From Deltaproteobacteria bacterium (GTDB lineage Bacteria; Desulfobacterota; Desulfobacteria; Desulfobacterales; JAFDCJ01), in NCBI GenBank assembly GCA_024277475.1, contig JAJRVC010000306.1, positions 1-5,318 of the forward strand: a stretch of 5,318 nt of DNA, read 5' to 3'. The position numbers and the translations under genes are program-made. Positions within the stretch are counted from its first letter, which is position 1. Every line of letters starts with the position of its first letter. The notes below the pieces were generated by a model, which made no database searches, was not told the origin of the DNA, and was given only the letters and a program-made list of their open reading frames with translations. This document shows positions 1 to 5,318 of the stretch, piece by piece.

Positions 1-182
1 AGCTTCTTTCACAGCCCCCCCTTTGATTTCATTCAGCGGATCCTCTCCTGAATGAGATCGGTTTCCAAAAGACCGGGACCATGTCGCTTGAATCGGGGCA
101 TCTGAAGCCCTCACCGCCCGTCCCGACCCTGCCGTATCCTGATGGCATGTACCAGAGCCAAATGAACCGGTAAATCCCGAAT

Positions 183-202
183 CACACATTCTTAACAGTG
201 TG
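183..202. promoter_or_regulatory. Imperfect palindrome, possible operator
   Basis: CACAC at 183-187 faces GTGTG at 198-202 across a 10-base spacer, in the upstream region of an IclR-type regulator. IclR proteins bind palindromic sites as dimers or tetramers and usually control their own promoter. The arms are only 5 bp, so chance is a serious alternative, and the site lies about 85 bases upstream of the best promoter candidate. Confidence 0.2.
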
Positions 203-267
203 TATTATTTTGTTTTTATATTTTTTTTTACTTAGTATAAAAATTATATGATATAGTATTATTTTTC

Positions 268-296
268 TTGACCCGGCCGACATTTCTTGCTAACAG
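268..296 (+). promoter_or_regulatory. Candidate sigma-70-type promoter for the IclR gene
   Basis: TTGACC at 268-273 is a good -35 match (5 of 6). Exactly 17 bases downstream lies TAACAG at 291-296, a weak -10 (3 of 6). Transcription would start near 303, making ATG 339 a more natural start than ATG 318. The weak -10 overlaps the first copy of the GCTAACAG repeat, so a regulator bound there would cover the promoter. An alternative -10, TATGAT at 247-252, lacks a good -35. Confidence 0.35.
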
Positions 297-316
297 TCCT
301 TAGAAAAAGCTAACAG
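289..316 (+). repeat. Direct repeat GCTAACAG, two copies 20 bp apart
   Basis: GCTAACAG occurs at 289-296 and again at 309-316, 20 bp from start to start, close to two helical turns, so both copies face the same side of the DNA. A third TAACAG core is at 193-198. The pair overlaps the candidate -10 and the presumed transcription start, a typical place for a repressor or autoregulator. An 8-base repeat in a short region can arise by chance. Confidence 0.4.
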
Positions 317-338
317 CATGCAAATATGGGAAAAATTC

Positions 339-1187
339 ATGACAAGTGTCGGCAAGTATAAAAGCACCAACAAGAAAATTCAAAGGGGTGGACTCAGTAT
401 ACATCGTGCGGTGTGCCTTTTGAGGGAAGTCGTCAATTTGAATGACAGGGGCGCTCGTCTGCCCGAACTGGCCGAAAACGTGGGCCTGCATTTAGCAACG
501 GCCCGCAGAATGTTAAAAGCCTTGGTCACGGAAGGGCTATTGACCTATGACCCTGTGACCAAATTGTACCACCTGGGGATCGACCTCTACTATTTCGGTG
601 CGGCTGCGCACCAATTTAAAATCCGCGATCGATGCCGAACCACGCTGGAAAGAGTCGCCCGGATATCGGGAGACACCGCCTACCTGGTTATCCGCTCGGG
701 AAACGATGTTCTGTGTATCGACCGCGTCGAGGGAGACTTTCCCATACGAGCGCTGACCCATGAGGTCGGTATGCGGGTTCCCCTGGGTATTGGGGCCGGC
801 AGCTTGACATTGCTGGCATTTTCGCCTCCTGAACAGATTCAAAGAATAATAAATGCCAACAGGTTAAGATATCCGAAATATAACAATCGTACCGCGCAAT
901 ATGTCAGAACGATGGTTGCGCGAGCCCAGAGGTCCGGTTACGGGGTTAGCGAAGGCAATGTAATGCCGGGGGCTGTCGGAATCGGGGTGCCCATTAGAAA
1001 TCACAAGGGGGAGGCGATAGCGGCCATGAGCGTCACTGCGGTTAATTGGCGAATGGTAAAAAACCGCAGGGAACAAATCGCTGAACTGCTTAAATCTGAA
1101 ATCCGAGAAATCAATCTGGAATCCAAAGACGCCATGTTTGGCGAAAGCCCTGTGCAATACCGTTCGGTGTGCACTGGTGGAAAATGA
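339..1187 (+). CDS. IclR-family transcriptional regulator
   Basis: DNA-binding regulator of the IclR family, which usually controls neighbouring catabolic genes in response to a small organic effector. From the ATG at 339 it has 282 residues, slightly longer than the usual 250-270. An N-terminal winged helix-turn-helix spans about residues 17-80: helices around RLPELAENVGLHLATARRML (about 40-59), then the wing YDPVTKLYHLG. The rest (about 85-260) is the GAF-like effector domain, with family-typical AYLVIRSG, the PLGIGAGSL segment and the late GYGVSEGNVMPGAVGIGVPI / AAMSVTAV block. A start at 318 would add seven residues, but no ribosome site precedes it; ATG 339 has GGGA 7 bases upstream and sits better relative to the promoter. 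It is first in a same-strand run and likely regulates the genes after it and itself. The effector cannot be deduced; the gene is not clearly any named member. Confidence 0.93.
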   Translation: MTSVGKYKSTNKKIQRGGLSIHRAVCLLREVVNLNDRGARLPELAENVGLHLATARRMLKALVTEGLLTYDPVTKLYHLGIDLYYFGAAAHQFKIRDRCRTTLERVARISGDTAYLVIRSGNDVLCIDRVEGDFPIRALTHEVGMRVPLGIGAGSLTLLAFSPPEQIQRIINANRLRYPKYNNRTAQYVRTMVARAQRSGYGVSEGNVMPGAVGIGVPIRNHKGEAIAAMSVTAVNWRMVKNRREQIAELLKSEIREINLESKDAMFGESPVQYRSVCTGGK

Positions 1188-1228
1188 CAAAACATCCATT
1201 CAACCGTTACAAGCGACGACAGTGCGGT

Positions 1229-1232
1229 AGGT
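1229..1232 (+). promoter_or_regulatory. Ribosome binding site of SDR 1
   Basis: AGGT lies 7 bases before ATG 1240. The 52-base gap after the IclR stop has no hairpin with a T run that I can see, so read-through from the regulator gene is plausible. Confidence 0.45.
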
Positions 1233-1239
1233 CTTAAAC

Positions 1240-1998
1240 ATGGGACGTCTTGACGGGAAAATTGCAATAGTCACAGGGGCCGCTCGAGGAATCGGTGCCG
1301 CCATTGCCGTGAAATTCATAAAAGAAGGCGCCCGGCTGGCGCTGGTGGACATTCTGGAAGACGAACTGAATAAAACCCTCGCAGACATACAGAAGTCGGG
1401 AGGCGAAGCGGTTGCCTTCAAGGCGGATGTCACAAGAAGCAGGGAAATAGACGGTTTTGTGTCACAGACTGTTCAGAAATTCGGAGCTGTCGACGTTCTG
1501 GTCAACAATGCAGGCGTGGGTGGATCAAAAAATTGTCTCGATACGACAGAAAAGGACTGGGACAGAATGCTCAACACCAATCTGAAGTCGGTCTTTTTGA
1601 TCTGCAAACGCGTAATCCCGGAAATGCTAAAAACCAAGGGGGGGAAAATCATCAACATCGCTTCGATGTATGGGTTGCTGGGACCGCCTCATGCTCCCGC
1701 ATACTGCGCATCCAAAGCCGGAATCATCAACTTGACCAGACAGCTGGCAGTCGATTTCTCACGTCGAAATATTCTGGTTAACGCCATTTCACCCGGACTC
1801 ATCGCAACCGAGATGACACGGCTTAAAATAAAAGTGGTGGAAAACGACCCGCAATATATTCGCGCAATTCCTTTGGGTCGCTATGGGGAGCCCGCGGATA
1901 TTGCGGGCGCAGCCGTTTTTCTGGCCTCCAGCGATGCGGATTTCATAAGCGGCCATAATCTGGTCGTCGATGGCGGTCAAAGCTGCAAAATCATCTAG
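1240..1998 (+). CDS. Classical short-chain dehydrogenase/reductase (FabG-like), probably NAD-dependent
   Basis: Cytoplasmic oxidoreductase of the classical SDR family, 252 residues, the family's normal length. It interconverts an alcohol and a ketone/aldehyde using a nicotinamide cofactor. Visible motifs: the glycine-rich cofactor loop TGAARGIG (12-19), Asp37 at the end of the second strand (ALVDI), Asp63 (ADV), NNAG (89-92), and the catalytic tetrad Asn114, Ser142, Tyr155 and Lys159 (YCASK), then SPG (184-186) and C-terminal VVDGG. An acidic residue at position 37 normally binds the adenosine ribose hydroxyls and favours NAD over NADP, suggesting a catabolic oxidation. The FabG resemblance is shared by many SDRs, and a role in fatty-acid synthesis is unlikely in this setting. 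The substrate is unknown. It lies 52 bases after the IclR gene and is followed by a second, distinct SDR. Confidence 0.95.
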   Translation: MGRLDGKIAIVTGAARGIGAAIAVKFIKEGARLALVDILEDELNKTLADIQKSGGEAVAFKADVTRSREIDGFVSQTVQKFGAVDVLVNNAGVGGSKNCLDTTEKDWDRMLNTNLKSVFLICKRVIPEMLKTKGGKIINIASMYGLLGPPHAPAYCASKAGIINLTRQLAVDFSRRNILVNAISPGLIATEMTRLKIKVVENDPQYIRAIPLGRYGEPADIAGAAVFLASSDADFISGHNLVVDGGQSCKII

Positions 1999-2077
1999 CC
2001 GGATGAATGCAGCCACCATGACGACGGGATGACGGCTTTCAAGGATCTCTTCCTGAAGACATTCGTGGGACACAACC

Positions 2078-2082
2078 AGGGA
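2078..2082 (+). promoter_or_regulatory. Ribosome binding site deciding the start of SDR 2
   Basis: AGGGA at 2078-2082 sits 6 bases before ATG 2089, a well-placed Shine-Dalgarno sequence. The upstream in-frame ATG at 2029 has no spaced purine-rich motif (GACGGG directly abuts it), and ATG 2110 has only a weak one. This favours a 264-residue product. Confidence 0.5.
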
Positions 2083-2088
2083 CGGCAA

Positions 2089-2883
2089 ATGCGAAGTCAA
2101 GCTATCGAGATGAGTCTGCGGGGAAAGGCAGCCCTGATTACTGGTGCTTCCAGCGGTATCGGTTATGCCGTCGCCGAGCTTTTCAGTCAGCACGGGGCAA
2201 AAATCGCCGTGGTTGCAGGCAGGAACATGGAATCTGCAGAGCGGTTAGCAGCAGATATCCACGCCTCCGGCGGAGAAGCCATAGCCCTTCAATGCGATGT
2301 TTCAAAGGAAGTTAACGTCAGTCATCTTGCAAAGAAAGTAGCCGTCAGATTTGGCAAAATAGATATTTTGGTAAACAGCGCCGGCATCACAGGCCCGGCG
2401 CTGCCTGTGGACCAAATGGGTGTTTCGGATTGGGACAGGGTTTTTCAGGTCAACGTGAGGGGCACTTTTCTCTGCTGTAAACATTGTATTCCCTTTATGC
2501 TGTCCCAAAAAGCGGGAAACATTATAAACCTTTCATCGATCGCCGGCTTGAGGGCTTCACAAATTTCGCCGTGTTACAGTGCCACTAAAGGGGCTGTCAT
2601 TTCTTTCACCAGAAGCCTTGCGCTTGCCTATGCAAAGAGTGGGATCCGCGTTAACTGCATTTGCCCGGGAACAATTGAAACGCCAATGGTCAGCAGTTTT
2701 TTTGAAAAAGAACGGGACCCCCGGAAACGAAAAGAACTTATGCAGTCATTCAGGGCCAGGCATCCCTTGGGCGGTTTTGGCAAGGCTGAAGATGTCGCCT
2801 ATGGGGCATTATATTTGGCCTCGAATATTTCATCGTTTGTTACCGGTATCAACCTGGTGATCGATGGGGGGTTAAGTTTATGA
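2089..2883 (+). CDS. Second classical short-chain dehydrogenase/reductase
   Basis: Cytoplasmic SDR oxidoreductase, 264 residues from ATG 2089; 284 if the ATG at 2029 is used, whose extra 20 residues resemble no SDR part. The conserved fold begins around residue 10 (SLRGKAALITG). Motifs: TGASSGIG (18-25), Asp70 (CDV), NSAG (96-99), catalytic Asn122, Ser150, Tyr163 and Lys167 (YSATK), CPG (192-194), and IDGG near the C terminus. At the end of strand 2 it has Gly44-Arg45 instead of an acidic residue, compatible with NADP use and unlike SDR 1. It is cysteine-rich for an SDR (seven Cys, three within FLCCKHC). It clearly differs from SDR 1 in sequence, so this is not a recent duplication; the two may act in sequence on one substrate. 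The stop codon touches a transposase remnant, but the C terminus looks complete. Substrate unknown. Confidence 0.94.
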   Translation: MRSQAIEMSLRGKAALITGASSGIGYAVAELFSQHGAKIAVVAGRNMESAERLAADIHASGGEAIALQCDVSKEVNVSHLAKKVAVRFGKIDILVNSAGITGPALPVDQMGVSDWDRVFQVNVRGTFLCCKHCIPFMLSQKAGNIINLSSIAGLRASQISPCYSATKGAVISFTRSLALAYAKSGIRVNCICPGTIETPMVSSFFEKERDPRKRKELMQSFRARHPLGGFGKAEDVAYGALYLASNISSFVTGINLVIDGGLSL

Positions 2884-3005
2884 CACCACCTCGATCAGTG
2901 TATAGGGCGACTACGAGATGACCGAGCCGTTCAATATCACCTACGGCCACAGCAAGGACAAGCGGCCGGATCTGAAACAGTTCCTGATGTCCATGCTGTG
3001 CGTCG
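2882..3005 (+). pseudogene. Remnant of an IS1634-type (IS4-like DDE) transposase
   Basis: Reading from 2882 gives DTTSISV, a stop (TAG at 2903-2905), then GDYEMTEPFNITYGHSKDKR and PDLKQFLMSMLCVE. I recognise this from family knowledge as the region around the first catalytic Asp of IS1634-type transposases, which typically read DTTS-x-x-VYGDYE and YGxSKDxRPDLKQ. The TAG replaces the conserved Tyr of VYGDY. Only about 40 codons remain of a protein normally 450-600 residues long; the N-terminal part, the other catalytic residues and any terminal inverted repeats are missing here. It is a dead fragment. It begins within one base of the SDR 2 stop codon and ends about 20 bases before the ribosome site of the next gene, marking an old insertion followed by deletion. 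The family assignment is from memory of motifs, not a search. Confidence 0.72.
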
Positions 3006-3024
3006 AGCTGGACATATTGAACAT

Positions 3025-3029
3025 GGAGG
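3025..3029 (+). promoter_or_regulatory. Ribosome binding site of the CE4-like hydrolase gene
   Basis: GGAGG at 3025-3029, 4 bases before ATG 3034, is the strongest Shine-Dalgarno sequence in the window, though the spacing is slightly short. It decides against the upstream in-frame GTG at 2998, which would lie inside the transposase remnant and add 12 residues with no family similarity. Confidence 0.7.
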
Positions 3030-3033
3030 AAAA

Positions 3034-3861
3034 ATGAAATGGCCGAATGGAAGTAAGGTGGGCGTCAGTTTTACTTTTGATGTCGATGGACCGTTGATTT
3101 GGCGAAGCAAGGTAAGGGTAAACCCCAAATTCGGAAACCCGGTCTGTGTTTCACTGGGTGAGTTCGGCCCTGTCGTCGGGGTGCCTCGGATCCTAAAACT
3201 GTTGAGAAAATACGACCTCAGAGCTTGCTTCTTCATTCCCGGCGCAACCATCGAGGAATACCCCGATATGGTAAAGAGTGTTGCCGATGAAGGCCACGAA
3301 ATCGGTTTTCACAGCTATGGCCATGTGAACCCCGCGGACCTTTCCTACGATGAACAGAAGGAGGATTTCGAAAAAGGATTAGAGGTGTTTGAAAAAGTTT
3401 TCAAACAACGACCTTTCGGATACAGATCCCCTGCCGCCGAAATGGACGACAAGACATGGGAGCTGCTGGATGAGTTCGACTTTCTCTATGATTCCAGTAT
3501 GATGAAAACAGATTTTCCCTACATTAAAAGAATGAAAAAAAACGCCATTGTCGTTCTGCCGATGCACTGGATGCTGGACGACTGGCCGCACTTCGGCTGG
3601 AATATGTATCCCAGTTTCCCCTACCAGGGCAACATTCAAAGCCAGGAAACGGTTTTTGAAATCTGGAAGGGCGAATTCGACGGCATGTATGAGCTAGACG
3701 AGGGCTGTGTCTATACCCTCTGCATGCACCCGCAGCTCATGGGGAGACCTTCCAGATTACTGATGCTGGAAAAACTGATTCGACACATCAAGCAGTTTCC
3801 AAAGGTGTGGATCGGAAAACCGGTAGACCTCGCAAAAGCCGCCCTCCAGGCCTTGGAATAA
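3034..3861 (+). CDS. CE4/NodB-fold hydrolase, HpPgdA/imidase-like (polysaccharide deacetylase family)
   Basis: Metal-dependent C-N hydrolase of the polysaccharide deacetylase superfamily, 275 residues. There is no signal peptide or membrane segment, so it is cytoplasmic and unlikely to act on cell wall. Motif 1 is TFDVDG with Asp16 and Asp18; motif 2 is HSYGH with His93 and His97 (metal ligands with Asp18); motif 3 is RSPAAE (131-136); then FLYDSSM (149-155) and a late LCMHPQ with His232. Segments such as VPRILKLLRKY, FFIPGATIEEYP, GHEIGFHSYGHVNP, LDDWP and the ending around HPQLMGRP-RLLMLEKLIRHI closely follow Helicobacter pylori HpPgdA as I remember it. Cytoplasmic relatives of this branch include bacterial cyclic imide hydrolases and PuuE-type allantoinases, which open small rings. 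I infer ring or amide hydrolysis of a small molecule; deacetylation of a sugar remains possible. The M20 hydrolase gene follows 5 bases later, implying co-translation. Confidence 0.9.
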   Translation: MKWPNGSKVGVSFTFDVDGPLIWRSKVRVNPKFGNPVCVSLGEFGPVVGVPRILKLLRKYDLRACFFIPGATIEEYPDMVKSVADEGHEIGFHSYGHVNPADLSYDEQKEDFEKGLEVFEKVFKQRPFGYRSPAAEMDDKTWELLDEFDFLYDSSMMKTDFPYIKRMKKNAIVVLPMHWMLDDWPHFGWNMYPSFPYQGNIQSQETVFEIWKGEFDGMYELDEGCVYTLCMHPQLMGRPSRLLMLEKLIRHIKQFPKVWIGKPVDLAKAALQALE

Positions 3862-3866
3862 TACCC

Positions 3867-5138
3867 ATGAATGAAAAAGAACTGCACAAACGCATTATAG
3901 ACGCCGCCGATGAGTTGAGGGACGAATATTGTCAAACCCTGCAGGAGCTGGTTCGTATACCAAGCGTTATCGGCAATGAAGCCGAAGCCCAACAGGCTAT
4001 TGCAGAGCTTTATCGCTCTGCCGGACTCGATGTCGTCACATTTGAAACCGATGTAAACAAAATCAAGGCGCATCCCGCCTTTTTCGATACCGGCGTGTCC
4101 TATGAAAATCGCCCGAATGTGATAGGCGTCTTAAAGGGAAACCCAAAAAACAAATCCCTGATCCTGAATGGGCATGTCGATGTCGTCCCACCGGAACCGG
4201 TTGAAGCATGGTCCCGGGACCCATGGAGCGGTCATATCGAAGGAGAGAAGTTGTATGGACGTGGTGCCGGCGACATGAAATCAGGTCTGCTGGCGAATTT
4301 TTTTGTCTTAAAATGCCTCGAAAAAGCCGGCCTGAAGCCTCTTGGGACCATCATTCTCCACAGCGTCGTTGATGAAGAATCCGGCGGCGCCGGCGGCACG
4401 CTTGCCTGCCTGCTGGAGGGCTATGCCGCAGACGCGATGATTTGCACCGAACCGCACAACCTGAACATCACCGTATCCCACGCAGGCATAAATTACTTCC
4501 GTGTAACCGTCAAGGGGCAAAGCGCTCATGCCGGTCTCGCCCACACGGGAATCAATGCCATTGGAAAAATGTTTCTAATATATCAAGCTCTTGAGGAACT
4601 TGATCGAGAGCGCGGGGCGAAGATTCGTTTTCCATTGTTCGAAAAGGGCTCCGGCCGGTCTACCCACATAAACATCGGCACCATGAGCGCCGGCGACTGG
4701 CCGTCCACTGTGCCGGGCAATGCCGCCATTGAATGCCGCATCGGGTATGTGCCCGGTGAAAAAATGGCGGATATCAAATCCATGGTCCGAAAGGTTATTC
4801 AGAGAGCTGCTCAAAACGACCTCTGGCTGCGCGAAAACCCGCCCAAGGTTGAATGGTTCGGCTGGCAGACCGAACCGTGGTACCAAGACCCCGGTCATCC
4901 TTTCATTCAAACGCTGCAAAAAAGCGCGGGGGATATTGTCTCACAAAATGTTGAAATAATAGGCAGAGCGTCTGGAAACGACGCACGCTTTTCACAGTTT
5001 TTCGGCATGGCTGCCGCCTGCACAGGGCCCAGGGCGGAAAACATTCACGGAATTGATGAATATGTTCAATTGCCGTCGGCCATTGATGTGATCAAAGTGC
5101 TGGCTTTAACGGCGATTCGCTGGTGTGGCCATCACTGA
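3867..5138 (+). CDS. M20 family metallo-amidohydrolase (ArgE/DapE type)
   Basis: Cytoplasmic, probably two-zinc hydrolase of amide bonds in the ArgE/DapE/ACY1 group, 423 residues, complete. Metal ligands and catalytic residues in order: His103 in NGHVDVVPP (with Asp105), Asp136 in GRGAGDMKSG, Glu170-Glu171 in VVDEESGGAGG (Glu170 the general base), Glu195 in CTEP, and His394 in NIHGIDEYV. The inserted dimerisation domain (about 205-320) carries SAHAG with His221. Segments KAHPAFFDTG, RPNVIGVLKG and WLRENPPKVEWFGW match the subgroup often annotated as formylaminopyrimidine deformylase or ArgE/DapE-family deacylase, so arginine or lysine synthesis is not implied. A likely task is cleaving a linear N-acyl, formyl or carbamoyl compound, perhaps the product of the upstream hydrolase. 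ATG 3867 is chosen because homology begins there; an in-frame GTG at 3807 would overlap the previous gene by 55 bases. The ribosome site is weak (GGAA at 3855-3858), suggesting translational coupling. The C-terminal CGHH is unusual. Confidence 0.93.
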   Translation: MNEKELHKRIIDAADELRDEYCQTLQELVRIPSVIGNEAEAQQAIAELYRSAGLDVVTFETDVNKIKAHPAFFDTGVSYENRPNVIGVLKGNPKNKSLILNGHVDVVPPEPVEAWSRDPWSGHIEGEKLYGRGAGDMKSGLLANFFVLKCLEKAGLKPLGTIILHSVVDEESGGAGGTLACLLEGYAADAMICTEPHNLNITVSHAGINYFRVTVKGQSAHAGLAHTGINAIGKMFLIYQALEELDRERGAKIRFPLFEKGSGRSTHINIGTMSAGDWPSTVPGNAAIECRIGYVPGEKMADIKSMVRKVIQRAAQNDLWLRENPPKVEWFGWQTEPWYQDPGHPFIQTLQKSAGDIVSQNVEIIGRASGNDARFSQFFGMAAACTGPRAENIHGIDEYVQLPSAIDVIKVLALTAIRWCGHH

Positions 5139-5206
5139 TGAGCGCATATACTCTTAATTCAGAATCATGACCATTCCGGGCTTCATCCCGTTTCCATGGT
5201 TGTAAC
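5139..5206. other. Non-coding gap after the M20 gene
   Basis: Short region after the last complete gene. An ATG at 5138-5140 overlaps the M20 stop as TGATGA but its frame closes after ten codons. A weak hairpin (CGGG 5177-5180, CCCG 5187-5190, 6-base loop, followed by TTT) is too small to call a terminator with confidence. Confidence 0.4.
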
Positions 5207-5318
5207 TCATTGGTTCCTAACGACTTTCGCCCATTTTAGGCCTAACACGATTTTATCATCTGCGAACAGTTTATAGATCATCCCAAACCGCACACTACGT
5301 GGGAAGGGATTGCTCTCA
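5207..5318 (-). CDS. Possible 3' end of an unrecognised gene (partial)
   Basis: On the - strand the frame is open from the window edge to a TGA at 5209-5207, giving 36 residues with protein-like composition, including NPFPRSVRFGMIYKLFADDK and VLGLKWAKVVRNQ. I do not recognise the family. If real, the gene begins outside the window and converges on the M20 gene, with about 68 bases between the two stops, which would mark the end of the operon. An open frame of 37 codons can occur by chance, so this is tentative. Confidence 0.3.
   Translation of the reverse strand, partial: ESNPFPRSVRFGMIYKLFADDKIVLGLKWAKVVRNQ

Larger units (their letters stand above)
1..338. other. Upstream non-coding region, AT-rich in its second half
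   Basis: I see no convincing gene in this stretch. The first 175 bases have ordinary composition, with one short open frame on the + strand (open 27-173, possible ATG at 81, 30 codons) that has no recognisable motif and no ribosome binding site. From about 200 to 266 the sequence becomes very AT-rich, including a run of nine T at 221-229, and could be curved DNA. The last 70 bases hold the candidate promoter and direct repeats listed separately. A divergent gene on the - strand could begin at the left edge (GTG at 12-10), but too little is visible to call it. Confidence 0.6.

Noticed and set aside
1..12. Possible start (GTG) of a divergent - strand gene after a G-rich stretch
   Set aside because: Only four codons would lie in the window, so no coding evidence can be seen.
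27..173. Short + strand open frame with a possible 30-codon ORF from ATG 81
   Set aside because: No ribosome binding site, proline-rich tail with no motif, and length well within chance.
2998..3033. Longer CE4-like protein starting at GTG 2998
   Set aside because: The extra 12 residues come from out-of-frame transposase remnant and leader sequence, while ATG 3034 has a strong GGAGG.
3034..3861. Cell-wall or capsule polysaccharide modification locus
   Set aside because: The deacetylase-like protein has no export signal, and no glycosyltransferase or envelope gene is nearby.
5138..5170. TGATGA stop-start overlap suggesting another coupled gene
   Set aside because: The frame ends after ten codons with no sign of a frameshifted continuation.
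5171..5199. Hairpin resembling a rho-independent terminator after the M20 gene
   Set aside because: The core stem is only 4 bp with a 6-base loop and three T after it; the outer CCAT/ATGG pairing needs an asymmetric internal loop.
1..5318. CRISPR array, tRNA, rRNA or attachment site
   Set aside because: No regularly spaced repeats, tRNA-like cloverleaf or rRNA-like conserved sequence was seen on either strand by eye.

Overview
The window carries five complete genes, all on the + strand: an IclR-type regulator, two short-chain dehydrogenases/reductases (SDRs), a CE4/NodB-fold hydrolase of the HpPgdA/imidase type, and an M20 metallo-amidohydrolase. Moderate base composition, the gene types and a degraded IS1634-type transposase fragment fit a free-living, metabolically versatile bacterium. 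A Desulfobacterota-like anaerobe is my best guess, but no marker gene is present and this is weak. The cluster looks like an accessory catabolic locus.

Layout. Positions 1-338 hold no convincing gene; they contain a strongly AT-rich stretch (about 200-266) and candidate promoter and operator elements just before the regulator. The IclR regulator (339-1187) is followed after 52 bases by SDR 1 (1240-1998). SDR 2 follows (2089-2883, with an alternative start at 2029). The space between SDR 2 and the next gene holds a short piece of an IS1634-type transposase (about 2882-3005) with an internal stop codon. The CE4-like hydrolase (3034-3861) and the M20 hydrolase (3867-5138) are only 5 bases apart. 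After 5138 there is non-coding sequence and possibly the 3' end of an unrecognised gene on the - strand (5207-5318, cut by the window edge).

How the genes may work together (inference). Two NAD(P)-dependent SDRs can oxidise or reduce alcohol/keto groups. The CE4-like enzyme and the M20 enzyme both hydrolyse C-N bonds. In known purine and cyclic-imide pathways, a CE4-fold enzyme opens a ring (PuuE-type allantoinase, imidase), and in allantoin breakdown an M20 enzyme then cleaves the linear amide; allantoin genes are often controlled by an IclR-family protein. The same logic here suggests use of a small cyclic amide/imide or N-acylated compound, with the SDRs processing the carbon skeleton. The real substrate cannot be read from the sequence. 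No transporter lies inside the window.

Nothing here is a clear new molecular system. The most interesting points are the hydrolase pair, the transposase scar fused to the end of SDR 2, and the spaced direct repeats in the regulator's promoter.
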